A stretch of DNA of 46,143 bases from positions 1-46,143 of the forward strand of contig CAYSXI010000017.1 of assembly GCA_964434955.1 (NCBI GenBank). The letters are read 5' to 3'. The DNA comes from JANQLU01 sp964434955 (GTDB lineage: Bacteria > Planctomycetota > Planctomycetia > Pirellulales > Pirellulaceae). The notes below the pieces were generated by a model. It ran no database searches, had not been told where the DNA came from, and was given only the letters and a program-made list of their open reading frames with translations. Positions 16,891 to 25,751 of this stretch are shown here, one piece after another. A program made the position numbers and the translations under genes. How positions within the stretch are numbered: the first letter of the stretch is position 1; each line of letters begins with the position of its first letter.

Positions 16891-18069
16891 ATGAGACGAA
16901 AAGGATTCACTTTGGTTGAGCTGTTGGTAGTTATCGCTATCATCGCCATCCTGATCGGGTTGCTGTTCCCAGCATTCATCGCTGTTCGAAACGCTGCTCG
17001 TTCGACACAATGCAAGTCTAACTTGCGTCAGTTCGGTTTGGGTTTGTTGACTCGATCTTCAAACGCTCCAGACGGATCTTATTGCACGGGTGCTTTCGAC
17101 CCTGACCGAGATGGTTCGGTCGAATTGTACGGATGGGTTGCTGACTGCGTTGATCAAGAGATCCAACCAGCATTCTTGCTTTGCCCATCAAGTATCTGCC
17201 AAACCAGTGAGAAAATCTCTTCTTACATGGGTGGCTCAAGCTCAAGTTCGAAAGGTCCAGAAGCCCGACGTGGCGCTGGTCTTCGAGGTCAATTCCCTGG
17301 AACTCCCGGTGCAGTCATGACCGGCCAACAAGTTTCTGACTTGTTGTTCGCTGGCGGCTGGAACACCAACTACGCGTCGAGCTGGTTCCTTGCTCGATCT
17401 GCCCCACTCTTTGACCCTTCCACCGGCTACGCAATCACATCGATGAAAGAGTGGTACCGTGGAAACGTTGGTGCGGTGATTCAGCACACCGTTGGTCCTC
17501 TTCGCGCAAGCCAAATGGACAAAGGCAACAAGCCAGCTTCTTCGATCGCTTTGATGGGTTGTGGTTCTCGCGGTGACACCTCGGGTGGCGCTGGTGACGG
17601 TGCATTGAACGGCTCAATTCCCGCTCCATGGAACATCCCTGCAGGAGCTCCCGCTTCTGAAACCATGAACGACGGACCTTCGATCTCGGTTATCGCTTCG
17701 AACAAAGTCGTAACGGCTGGAAACACCGATGATCCAAACGCTTCGGCTTTGACTCGCGCTGTCCTCTCTGTATTCACCGAGATTACCAAGGGCGAAGTCG
17801 GAACGGACGTTGAATACCGTCAGGATACTCGCGACATGTTCGCTTACCACAGCAAGTCTTTGAACGTCTTGTTCGCTGACGGAAGTGTTCGAGCATTCCA
17901 AGATGACAATGGTGACGGATTCATCAACCCAGGTTTCGCTGTTGATAACACGAACGCGACTTTCGCTCTGACGGGTTACACCAGTTCTGAATGCGAACTG
18001 AACCCTTGGGAATGGTACACCGGCGTTTTCGTCGAAGGCCAAGCCTACGAAAAAGAATTTGAGAACTAG
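16891..18069 (+). CDS. DUF1559 domain, prepilin-like protein (probably abundant)
   Basis: A 392-residue protein. The N terminus RRKGFTLVELLVVIAIIAIL is a textbook prepilin leader and helix, followed by the DUF1559 region. The C terminus holds the exact H-X9-DG motif (YHSKSLNVLFADGSV). Compared with its neighbours, the gene uses GCT, GGT, AAC, GAC and TTC codons heavily. It also has a strong ribosome site (AGGGGAG, 7 nt before ATG), a long leader and its own terminator. These traits suggest high expression, for example as a major surface or pseudopilus-type protein. This is inference; no functional domain beyond DUF1559 is visible. Confidence 0.9.
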   Translation: MRRKGFTLVELLVVIAIIAILIGLLFPAFIAVRNAARSTQCKSNLRQFGLGLLTRSSNAPDGSYCTGAFDPDRDGSVELYGWVADCVDQEIQPAFLLCPSSICQTSEKISSYMGGSSSSSKGPEARRGAGLRGQFPGTPGAVMTGQQVSDLLFAGGWNTNYASSWFLARSAPLFDPSTGYAITSMKEWYRGNVGAVIQHTVGPLRASQMDKGNKPASSIALMGCGSRGDTSGGAGDGALNGSIPAPWNIPAGAPASETMNDGPSISVIASNKVVTAGNTDDPNASALTRAVLSVFTEITKGEVGTDVEYRQDTRDMFAYHSKSLNVLFADGSVRAFQDDNGDGFINPGFAVDNTNATFALTGYTSSECELNPWEWYTGVFVEGQAYEKEFEN

Positions 18070-18093
18070 AACTCGTGCTCGAATGAATCTTGC

Positions 18094-18122
18094 GGGGCGG
18101 CAATTTTTGCTGCCCCTTTTTT
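18094..18122 (+). terminator. Rho-independent terminator after DUF1559 gene
   Basis: GGGGCGGCA pairs with TGCTGCCCC across a short ATTTT loop (one G-U pair), followed by six Ts. It lies 25 nt after the stop codon. Confidence 0.9.
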
Positions 18123-18174
18123 ATTGCCTACGGCAAAGCTGATCGCCGGCTTTTTTCCATTCGCCAGTTTCTCA

Positions 18175-18228
18175 GTTCCAGGCGCGCGTTCATTCGTTCC
18201 AGTCGCGCGTTTTTAGTTCCAGTCGCCG
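18175..18228. repeat. Tandem repeat spanning the subtilase stop codon
   Basis: Three degenerate ~20-bp units beginning GTTCCAG, at 18175, 18196 and 18216. The last unit contains the final codons of the subtilase gene on the minus strand, and its stop is at 18213-18215. The gene's 3' tip has therefore been copied downstream. Confidence 0.8.
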
Positions 18229-21200
18229 TGCAGTTCGAACAGGTAGTCCACCGCACCGAAGTCTGCATTGGAAGTTTCATCCGGATCGGCGTGGGCCTGA
18301 AGCGAGGCAAAGTCGCGCAGATAAAACTGCTGCTCGTCCAGAATGGACTGGATCAGATTGTTTTGTCCCGAGACGAAATCGCTCTGGCCGTATCCAAACA
18401 TTGCCACCGCGTCATTGCTTCCACGACCCGTGACGTAAAAGCGATCCACATCCATGAGCGTGCCCTGGTAACTTTCACCTTGCCACCGTGTTTGATGTCG
18501 ACGGATTTCCAGGCTTTCCTGTTCATCCGTGCCCACAATGATCGCCACGTCATTGCCTCCACCAAGATCGGCAGTGACGGATTCAAACCCAAGCCCGCGA
18601 AAGTTACGGCCATTCGAAATCAGGGTTGTCTGGTCACCCATCCAATAGAGTCGATCGTCGAACTGATTGCCGACAAACGAAATGGCATCATCGACAGACT
18701 GAGTTGCGTCGACCACGACTTGCTGAAATCCCGATGCCTCAAAAGTCATTCCCTCGGACTGGAATCGAGTCTGGGCCCAGCCGATCTCAACCATGTGGCT
18801 GGTGCCATTCAGCTGAACCCTGAGCTGATCCTGCCCAGAATGGCTGTTGGCTCGAATCACTTCAAACCCGGTGGCATCGAGAGATAGACTGGAACTTGCC
18901 AGATTCAAACCCTGATTGTTTACCGTCACGACATCGTCACCAACCGTGTCTCCGATGAGCAAACGATCCGAGCCTCCGGCCCCGTCGACGACGATTGTCT
19001 CAATATCCTGAATCTCGGCGCTGAAGCCATCGTTAAGAAATTCCATTCCCTTGACTGAGCGAATGAACTCATCGGAACCTTCGCTACCCGTAATTGAGAT
19101 TTGGTCATTGCCGCCGCGACCTTCCACGAGAACACGATCCACCTGACGCAACTCAACAGTCCCTTGCTCCGTTGACATGGTGGCTTGGCTTTGGCCAAGA
19201 CCAAACGAATCGTCTCCTTCGCTTCCACGCAGTCGGGCAATATCGATTCCGGCTCCGGACTCCACGAGCAGTTCAGAAAAGCCAACCACTTGATTACGGA
19301 ATCCCTGTCCCTGGATTTGGGTCCAATATCCGGTCGAGTAGATTCGATCAGCTCCGCTCGATCCAAGCAATTTGACCACGTCGTTGCCTTGCCCGCCCTT
19401 TTGAAGCGAAATAAATTCTCCGCTTGCGATCAACTGGAACTGCTGATTGCCCAGTTGAATGGAGCCTGGGCCAATCTCTGCGAGATTGTCAGCGTCACCG
19501 GTGATGACGTGAATGCGATCCTGTCCCTGGCTATCATGAATTGCGATTTGCTCTACCTGGTCACGGTCAAAATGGTATTCCACACCATTGATCTTCAACA
19601 GGACCTGATCGGCCTGGTCGCGGATCTGGAACTGGTCATTGGCAATCGTTCCGTCAACCTGAATCGAGCCGTTCGCGTTGTCGAGCAGGTTCGTAAATCG
19701 CAATTCGCCATGTTCCAAATCCCCGACAACGCGGACCAACAAGATTTGATCGGAATCAACCATCGTGTCGAATCGCGCAAGACCATTGGTGGAATCAACG
19801 GCTCCTAGCTGGTTTCCCTGCCCGTCGAACACCTCCAACTGAAAGTTCGACTGAGCCAGCAGTTGGGCAGTCAGTATTCCGTTCTGGCTCGATTGAATCT
19901 GGTACCAGGCTTCCGCTTGAACGTTCGCTACTTGAAAACGGGAATCCGTTACGACTCCAAGATCTTGGGCGTCGTACCCTCCTTGATTTCCGTCACCCGT
20001 TGACTCCAACGCAATATCGATTTGGTAGTGTCCGATCCCGTCTTGGGTCGCCATTGAAAACTCATAGACTTGACCAGCTTCGACATCAAACTGGATCGTC
20101 TCCCCGACAATATCGAAGCTGCCATCGCGCAAGGTCAACAAAGACTGCAACTCGTGAGACTGCTCAAAGCTCAGCGTAACTCGCCCGTCTTCGGAAGCGG
20201 TAAATCGAAATGCGTCGACGTCCGTAAACTTTCCGATGGTGCCTTCGGTTTGAAGTTGCTCTTCCAGCACTCCGAGATCGGTGGCATCGGTCCATTGATC
20301 CGCGTGAGCATCGGTGACAATCGCATCGATCGCGGCTCGCATGTCAATCCGGTCGTACCACGCATTGGTGGCAGAGTCGTAAATCTGGTTGGCGGTTTGA
20401 CGGAAGTGTTCGTAGATTTGATCCTGATTGAGATGGTCATTGCCCATAAACGCATTGGCTTCACGAATCAGGGCACTTGCGCCACCGACATAGGGCGCGG
20501 CCATGCTGGTACCACTTCCGCGCATGAACTGCCCGGTTTGGCTTCCCATGAACAGGTGGTCTGGAACGGTGCTGTATATGTCTTCACCGGGGGCCACCAA
20601 CACCCGTTGGTTGCGCTGACTGAAGTCACTCATCTGGCCTTCGGCGTCGTGACTGGCAACGGGTACCACGTGCGGACTTGCCGCGGGATAGCTGAGGCCC
20701 GGCGTCTGATAGTTTTGAAAAGCGTTGCCGGCTGCAACACTGACAAAAATCCCATCGGCTTCGAGTTGGGCAAATTCGTCTTCCAGGGTTGCCCAGCCTG
20801 GAATCGAGTCGCTGTTCCAGGCGACCCCCAGAGAGAGATTGACGGTGGTTATCGGGTTGGCAAAATCGTTGCGATGTTCATGTACCCAATTAAGTGCCTG
20901 TTCAATCCAGGTAAAGTTGCTTTGTCCGTTGTCGTTGAAAACGCGAAGTGAAACCAGGTCCGCGCCTGACGCAACACCGGGATGCTCACTATCGAGACTT
21001 CCGATGATTCCAGATACGTGGGTTCCGTGAAAGCCGGCCGGACCATCGTCGTAGGGATTCGCATCGTTTTCCGCAAAGTCCCAGCCGCCGACCACATGGT
21101 GGCCGGCTCCAAAACCACCGCCCAACGCGTAGTGATCCCAAGCGATTCCCGAGTCGATCACAGCGATGGTTTGCCCGGAGCCGTCGAACCCAAAGTTCTC

Positions 21201-21392
21201 ATGAACGTAATTGACGCCACTCGATTGATGCGCGTCATGAAGCATCGTCGTTATTTCGATGTTGTTGCCAGAATCCTGAACAACCATCTGCGGATCAATA
21301 TCGGTTACGGCTTGAGCCGTCAAAGCGATACGTTGTTCAAGGTTTTCAATCTGCAGTTGTTTTGAGCTGTTTTCGCTCGACGATTTCGACAT
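18213..21392 (-). CDS. Secreted subtilisin-like (S8) protease with repeat solenoid
   Basis: A 1,059-residue protein. The ATG at 21392 is chosen because GAGGA lies 6 nt upstream; the frame is open 29 codons further but without a ribosome site. LEQRIALTA (residues 18-26) resembles the N-terminal motif of many exported planctomycete proteins. The catalytic set is complete: Asp80 in AVIDSG, His122 in HGTHVSG, oxyanion Asn223, and Ser296 in GTSMAAPY. A middle region (~380-590) is probably a beta-sandwich pre-peptidase-like domain. Residues ~623 to 1007 form a repeat array with a 46-residue period of the type GxD...G...D. The protein is probably secreted and processed. Its substrate is unknown. Confidence 0.9.
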   Translation of the reverse strand: MSKSSSENSSKQLQIENLEQRIALTAQAVTDIDPQMVVQDSGNNIEITTMLHDAHQSSGVNYVHENFGFDGSGQTIAVIDSGIAWDHYALGGGFGAGHHVVGGWDFAENDANPYDDGPAGFHGTHVSGIIGSLDSEHPGVASGADLVSLRVFNDNGQSNFTWIEQALNWVHEHRNDFANPITTVNLSLGVAWNSDSIPGWATLEDEFAQLEADGIFVSVAAGNAFQNYQTPGLSYPAASPHVVPVASHDAEGQMSDFSQRNQRVLVAPGEDIYSTVPDHLFMGSQTGQFMRGSGTSMAAPYVGGASALIREANAFMGNDHLNQDQIYEHFRQTANQIYDSATNAWYDRIDMRAAIDAIVTDAHADQWTDATDLGVLEEQLQTEGTIGKFTDVDAFRFTASEDGRVTLSFEQSHELQSLLTLRDGSFDIVGETIQFDVEAGQVYEFSMATQDGIGHYQIDIALESTGDGNQGGYDAQDLGVVTDSRFQVANVQAEAWYQIQSSQNGILTAQLLAQSNFQLEVFDGQGNQLGAVDSTNGLARFDTMVDSDQILLVRVVGDLEHGELRFTNLLDNANGSIQVDGTIANDQFQIRDQADQVLLKINGVEYHFDRDQVEQIAIHDSQGQDRIHVITGDADNLAEIGPGSIQLGNQQFQLIASGEFISLQKGGQGNDVVKLLGSSGADRIYSTGYWTQIQGQGFRNQVVGFSELLVESGAGIDIARLRGSEGDDSFGLGQSQATMSTEQGTVELRQVDRVLVEGRGGNDQISITGSEGSDEFIRSVKGMEFLNDGFSAEIQDIETIVVDGAGGSDRLLIGDTVGDDVVTVNNQGLNLASSSLSLDATGFEVIRANSHSGQDQLRVQLNGTSHMVEIGWAQTRFQSEGMTFEASGFQQVVVDATQSVDDAISFVGNQFDDRLYWMGDQTTLISNGRNFRGLGFESVTADLGGGNDVAIIVGTDEQESLEIRRHQTRWQGESYQGTLMDVDRFYVTGRGSNDAVAMFGYGQSDFVSGQNNLIQSILDEQQFYLRDFASLQAHADPDETSNADFGAVDYLFELHGDWN
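18374..19526 (-). repeat. 46-residue protein repeat array in the subtilase
   Basis: Successive units start GQDRI, GNDVV, GIDIA, GNDQI, GSDRL, GQDQL, SVDDA, GNDVA and SNDAV. Intervals are 46, 46, 46, 46, 46, 46, 47 and 46 residues. Several units share GSxGxD at positions 9-14 and a ...VxVDGxG-like end. A looser unit precedes the first. Confidence 0.9.
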
Positions 21393-21856
21393 GGATTCCT
21401 CGTGGCGCAGGCGCAAGTTCACTTGGGTCATCAGTGATCCAGAGACGCCACGGTCCTCGGGCGTAGAGAGCTCGATCAATTCGATGGGGACGAATTGAGG
21501 CGAATTGAAGAGGGGTCAGGTTCGCCAACCAATCAAGGCCGTTCCAACGGCCCATTTGGGTTTCGAAAATATAAGTTGTTGCTAGCGGGAAACAAGCTTT
21601 TTCGCGGGGGTCTGTAGTACGCTTTGGGCCTGCGAAAAGTTCAGGTGCCGAATGTTTACTTTTTGCAACAACGTTCCGTTTGGGAAACAAAGTAAAACGT
21701 GGAAAGGCACACAAGTTGTAGCTTGCGGCGGGAAAAATCAACGGATTCTCGGTTCAAAAGTCGAAATTGATCAAGGATCGATTTTTACGAAATTCGTCGT
21801 TCCCTGTACGTCCACGATTTCCGCACCCGAGCAATCGGTGAATTTCAGGTTAAGCC
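21393..21856. other. Divergent intergenic region
   Basis: About 460 nt between the subtilase (minus) and the methyltransferase-like gene (plus); it must hold both promoters. No convincing gene, terminator or operator was seen. Confidence 0.45.
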
Positions 21857-22405
21857 ATGGCAGCCGCATCTTTTTTCCGTTCGCTTTTCCTCAACTACTT
21901 TGTGAAACCCGTTTGCGAACGTTCGCTTTTCCGTAGCGTGAGTTCGGTGAAGCCGCAACGGATCGTTGAGATCGGGTTGGGTGATGGAGAGCGAGCGCTC
22001 GACCTGATTGAGCTAGCTCAACGGAATCGCCCAACATTCGAAATTCGCTACATTGGCCTCGATTTGTTCGACGCCAGAACGAATGAAGCACCGCTCAAGC
22101 TCAAAGACGCTCACCAGTCCCTGAAAGCCAGCGGAGCTTCGATTCAATTGATTCCTGGTCCGCCGATCGAGAGCCTTTCCCGCGTCGCCAACAATCTTGC
22201 GGGAACGGACATGCTGATCATCTCTGCTTCGGCCGACGAAAATCGCGAACCGGATTGGTACTTCATTCCCCGAATGATGAATGATCATTCGCTGGTTTTC
22301 TGGCAAACCGGCGTCGACCAACCGTACACCAAGCTGGCGTTGAAAGATGTTCGCGAGTTGGCCGAAAAGCAGTCGCGCGAATCTTCGGAGCGAAAAGCGG
22401 CCTAG
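21857..22405 (+). CDS. Putative class I SAM-dependent methyltransferase-like protein
   Basis: A 182-residue protein. RIVEIGLGDGERAL resembles motif I (ExGxGxG) of class I methyltransferases, and IRYIGLDLFD resembles motif II with its acidic residue. After that, similarity to known catalytic motifs fades: there is no clear motif IV such as NPPY. It is shorter than most such enzymes. AGG lies 8 nt before the ATG. It may be a substrate-specialised or inactive member, or a protein that merely shares the fold. It precedes the KAS III gene by about 150 nt, and a functional link is not established. Confidence 0.55.
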   Translation: MAAASFFRSLFLNYFVKPVCERSLFRSVSSVKPQRIVEIGLGDGERALDLIELAQRNRPTFEIRYIGLDLFDARTNEAPLKLKDAHQSLKASGASIQLIPGPPIESLSRVANNLAGTDMLIISASADENREPDWYFIPRMMNDHSLVFWQTGVDQPYTKLALKDVRELAEKQSRESSERKAA

Positions 22406-22558
22406 GGTTCGGGTTTGCGAAGCGGCATTGGAAATGTCCGTTTTGCAACCAATTGCCGATTTCATTCAAAACAGCCACAATAATAGTTTGTCGGTGGCAA
22501 GTCTTTGCATGAAGCAAGATCTGCGTAAGCCGCCGTTTCTTGCGACCATAGCCAACTG

Positions 22559-23578
22559 TTGTTTGAAGTGAAATACGCCAGCATCGGCCCAATCGCCGTT
22601 TACTTCCCGGAAAAAGTCGAAACCAACGAGGAGCTTGCTGCGGAATATCCGGAGTGGCACATTGACCGGATCGAACCCAAAACGGGAATCAAGAAAAGGC
22701 ATATCGCAGCTGAAGGGGAGTTGTCTTCCGATTTGGCTGTTAAGGCCGCTGAGCAATTGTTCGAAGAAAACGATATCGATCGCTCAACCATTGACTACCT
22801 TTTGTTTTGCACCCAGTCTCCCGACTACCCGCTTCCAACGACCGCTTGTTTGCTCCAGGATCGCTTGAACCTACCGACTTCGATTGGTGCAATCGATTTC
22901 AACCTTGGTTGCAGTGGCTACGTTTACGGGCTGTCGTTGGCAGATGGCCTGATTCGTAGCGGCGCAGCAAAACGGGTTCTGTTCATCACGGCGGAAACTT
23001 ACAGCAAGTTCATTGATCCCAGCGACCGCAGCCTACGAACCATTTTTGGTGACGCGGCCGCTGCGACGCTGATTGAAGCCTCGGATGAACCCAGCTTGAC
23101 TCATTTTCAGTTCGGCACCGATGGTTCCGGGGCGGATACGCTCCTGGCGACCGAAGGTGGATTTCGCCCAGCCGAGGACGCGATCCAACCGCGTGGCCGG
23201 AAACGTTGGCCCAGCAATTTGTACATGGATGGCGCGAGCCTGATGACGTTTACCGTGAACGCGATTCCAAAAGTCATCAGCCAAATACTGACGGAAGCCT
23301 CGTTGGAGAAAGATCAAATTCAGTATTACCTGATGCATCAGGCAACAAGAAAAATGCTGGAACGTTTGCGGACCACCTGCGGTGTCGGCGAAGAAAAGAT
23401 TCCGATCCGCCTGGAATCCATTGGCAACACGGTCTCTTGCACGCTTCCTGTTTTGATCGAAGACATGCGAAGCGATCGGCTCATTGATTCGGAACGCCAA
23501 AGCCTGCTCGTGGGATTCGGTGTTGGATGGTCCTGGGCCGCCTGTGTTTGGCAGGATAACTGGACCAAGAACCGTTAA
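22559..23578 (+). CDS. 3-oxoacyl-ACP synthase III family protein
   Basis: A thiolase-fold condensing enzyme of about 339 residues. The KAS III triad is complete: Cys118 in FNLGCSG, His260 in LMHQATRK, and Asn290 in SIGNTVS. The family normally condenses an acyl-CoA starter with malonyl-ACP to begin fatty-acid synthesis, but many paralogues serve other pathways. The start is uncertain: a TTG at 22559 or a GTG at 22568 (giving a protein beginning KYASIGPIAVYFP), and neither has a clear ribosome site. A FabZ-like gene lies about 300 nt downstream on the opposite strand. Together they may serve a specialised acyl chain, but nothing in the sequence fixes the substrate. Confidence 0.88.
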   Translation: MFEVKYASIGPIAVYFPEKVETNEELAAEYPEWHIDRIEPKTGIKKRHIAAEGELSSDLAVKAAEQLFEENDIDRSTIDYLLFCTQSPDYPLPTTACLLQDRLNLPTSIGAIDFNLGCSGYVYGLSLADGLIRSGAAKRVLFITAETYSKFIDPSDRSLRTIFGDAAAATLIEASDEPSLTHFQFGTDGSGADTLLATEGGFRPAEDAIQPRGRKRWPSNLYMDGASLMTFTVNAIPKVISQILTEASLEKDQIQYYLMHQATRKMLERLRTTCGVGEEKIPIRLESIGNTVSCTLPVLIEDMRSDRLIDSERQSLLVGFGVGWSWAACVWQDNWTKNR

Positions 23579-23882
23579 GAAAACGGCAACACGGTCAAAT
23601 GCCGAGGCCCGGTTTGGCGGCACGCCTGAGAATTCTGCCACCGCCGCTTGATTTCGATTCGTTCGCAGTGCTTTTTGCGAAGAGCGGTCGCAAGGGAAAA
23701 CCGCGGTCGCAAGGGAAAACTGCGGTTGCAAGGGAATTACCGGAATTCCAGAAACCACGATAACTCTGCCAGCTTGAACTTCGCGCCGGCGAAAGAGCCT
23801 GGAACAGGCACCGCAAGCTTATTCGGGTGCTGCAAGTTTTCGAACGCAAATAGCCGTGCGAGCGGAAAAGCGAAGCCCCGAC
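23579..23882. other. Intergenic region between convergent KAS III and FabZ-like genes
   Basis: About 300 nt, with a 19-bp x 3 tandem repeat (23684-23740). No clear terminator hairpin with a T-run was seen. Confidence 0.5.
23684..23740 (+). repeat. Tandem repeat, 19 bp x 3
   Basis: Unit GCGGTCGCAAGGGAAAACC. Copy 2 differs at one base; copy 3 at several bases, mostly in its last third. Confidence 0.9.
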
Positions 23883-24371
23883 TTAATCGAGTCGGACACC
23901 TTTGATAAAGCCATCCACACAAAGCTTTTCGTTGACCCAACCCTGGAAGTAGGAATTGACGAGAATTCTGGGTCGCAGCTTCATCCGGTGGACCATGACA
24001 ATAAATTTGTCGCCAGGGCGTACTGGGGCTCGGACTCGAACATCGTCCATTCCGCCCATTCCGACAAGGTTGGATTCCAGCATTTGATGCTTGATGCAGA
24101 AATAGCTGGAAAGCTGTGCCGCCGTTTCACACATGATCACGCCCGGCATCAACGGGTAGTCGGGCATGTGGCCGCGAACCCAAAACTCATCTTCCGTGAC
24201 GTCCTTGTATCCAGCGCTGGTCCAATTGTCGAGATTCTCACACAAAATCCCGTCGATGAGCTGCATCTCAAAACGATGAGGGTTCAATTCCTGAACGCCT
24301 TCCTTGTCCACCATTACCTGGTTCACATCAAATTCAGAGAAAGGCACAATCGGTTCGCGTCGGTTCTGCAT
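23883..24371 (-). CDS. FabZ-like 3-hydroxyacyl-ACP dehydratase
   Basis: A 162-residue hotdog-fold protein. GHMPDYPLMPGVIMCETAAQ matches the FabZ/FabA active site, with His68 and Glu82 as the expected catalytic pair. It should dehydrate 3-hydroxyacyl-ACP in fatty-acid elongation, or act in a related acyl pathway. The ATG at 24371 is preferred to a TTG 13 codons upstream because it gives a normal N terminus (MQNRREPIVPF). The gene converges on the KAS III gene and is separated from the DUF2891 gene by a divergent gap of about 170 nt. It is somewhat longer than E. coli FabZ (151 residues), so it may be a diverged paralogue. Confidence 0.87.
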   Translation of the reverse strand: MQNRREPIVPFSEFDVNQVMVDKEGVQELNPHRFEMQLIDGILCENLDNWTSAGYKDVTEDEFWVRGHMPDYPLMPGVIMCETAAQLSSYFCIKHQMLESNLVGMGGMDDVRVRAPVRPGDKFIVMVHRMKLRPRILVNSYFQGWVNEKLCVDGFIKGVRLD

Positions 24372-24540
24372 GCTGTTTTTGCGGATCGTCTCCGCTCGGC
24401 CAAGGTTCAAATTGAAAAGCTAGATATTCTAATCGGTTTGGGCTCAAACACAATTGAAGCAACTTTGAAACGATTGAAACTTTGCTTTGATTCCAGTCCA
24501 ATAATCTCGAATCCGTAATCGAACCGAAAGTTGAGATTTG

Positions 24541-25656
24541 ATGGCCCATTCACGCTTTATTCCCCCCTGTTTCTTCGCCTCCCTCTTATTCGCAATGTCT
24601 CCCATGCTCACGGCTCAAGAACTCCCGAAACTTGGCGATCGCTTGACATCCAAACAGGTCGTCGCCTTTTCCGAATTGGCGTTGAAAGGAATGGATCAGG
24701 AGTACCCCAATAAGCCATCGAACGTGATGGCCGGCCCCGAATCGGTGCAATCGCCCAAGGAAATGCATCCTGCGTTTTATGGGTGTTTTGACTGGCACAG
24801 CAGTGTTCATGGGCATTGGATGCTCGTCCGGCTCCTCAAGCAGTATCCGAACAACCCGAAGGCAAGAGTCATCCGTGAAAAACTGAATGCCCATTTGACT
24901 GCCGAAAAGTTGAAAGCCGAAGCCGAGTATTTTGCCAAGAAACACAACAAAAGCTTCGAGCGGATGTATGGATGGGCCTGGTACTTTCGATTGGTCGCCG
25001 AATGCGAAACCTGGGACGATCAGGACGCAAAAAAATGGCGTGAAAACTTGAAGCCACTAGAGGCGATTCTCGTTCAACGAACCGAAGATTATCTCCCGAA
25101 GCTAACATATCCCATTCGGACCGGGGTCCATCCCAACACCGCCTTCGCTTTGGGGCAGGCACTGGACTACGCCAGGATCGTCAAGAATGAAAAGCTGGAA
25201 GACCTGATTGTCAAACGCAGCCGCGACTACTTCCTCAAAGACACCAAGTACCCGTTCGATTACGAACCGAGTGGACAGGATTTCTTTTCAGCCGGCTGGA
25301 ATGAAGCCGACTTGATGCGACGTGTTTTGGACCAAAAAGAGTTTGCCGCCTGGTTCGATGCCTTTTTACCCAATCTTGAATCGGCAAAAGATCTTCAGAC
25401 ACCGGTCGAAGTCAGTGATGTGACCGATGGCAAGATCGTTCACCTTGCCGGTCTGGATCTATCGAGGGCCTGGTGCCTGCAAGGTGTCGCCTCGGAACTT
25501 CCCAAAAACGATCCTCGCAAAAAGCTGCTTCAGGATTCCGCCACCGAGCACGCGGCCATGGGATTCAAATATGTTTTCAGTGGTTCCTATGAAGGCGAGC
25601 ATTGGCTGGCTACGTTTGCGATTTACACGCTCGATCAAGTCGCGGTGAAGAAGTAA
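24541..25656 (+). CDS. DUF2891 domain-containing secreted protein
   Basis: A 371-residue protein with a cleavable-looking signal peptide ending near MLTAQ (about residue 22). The conserved core includes HPAFYGCFDWHSSVHGHW and PFDYEPSGQDFFSAGWNEADL, the marks of DUF2891, together with an alpha-helical repeat architecture. The ATG at 24541 is used; a TTG directly before it is less likely. The family has no established activity. The helical, aromatic-rich fold resembles (alpha/alpha) barrels of carbohydrate-active enzymes, but that is only suggestive. It is followed by intergenic tandem repeats and then a small S4 gene. Confidence 0.82.
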   Translation: MAHSRFIPPCFFASLLFAMSPMLTAQELPKLGDRLTSKQVVAFSELALKGMDQEYPNKPSNVMAGPESVQSPKEMHPAFYGCFDWHSSVHGHWMLVRLLKQYPNNPKARVIREKLNAHLTAEKLKAEAEYFAKKHNKSFERMYGWAWYFRLVAECETWDDQDAKKWRENLKPLEAILVQRTEDYLPKLTYPIRTGVHPNTAFALGQALDYARIVKNEKLEDLIVKRSRDYFLKDTKYPFDYEPSGQDFFSAGWNEADLMRRVLDQKEFAAWFDAFLPNLESAKDLQTPVEVSDVTDGKIVHLAGLDLSRAWCLQGVASELPKNDPRKKLLQDSATEHAAMGFKYVFSGSYEGEHWLATFAIYTLDQVAVKK

Positions 25657-25697
25657 CCCGGCGAGTTGGGCTTGAACAGAATCAAGCTGCCAGCAGC

Positions 25698-25732
25698 ACA
25701 CCAGAAGCACGCCAGAAGCACGCCAGAAGCAC
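25698..25732 (+). repeat. Tandem repeat, 11 bp x 3
   Basis: Unit ACGCCAGAAGC, three copies (one mismatch in the first) plus two bases. It lies 41 nt after the DUF2891 stop codon. Confidence 0.9.
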
Positions 25733-25751
25733 TCTGGGCCAATAAAATTCA

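Noticed and set aside
18090..18887. 265-codon open frame on the plus strand
   Set aside because: It lies antisense to the subtilase gene, has no domain or ribosome site, and is explained by the codon pattern of the opposite strand.
20070..20951. 293-codon open frame on the plus strand
   Set aside because: Antisense to the subtilase catalytic domain, which is intact on the minus strand.
23856..24518. 220-codon open frame on the plus strand
   Set aside because: Antisense to the FabZ-like gene; it has no recognisable protein features.
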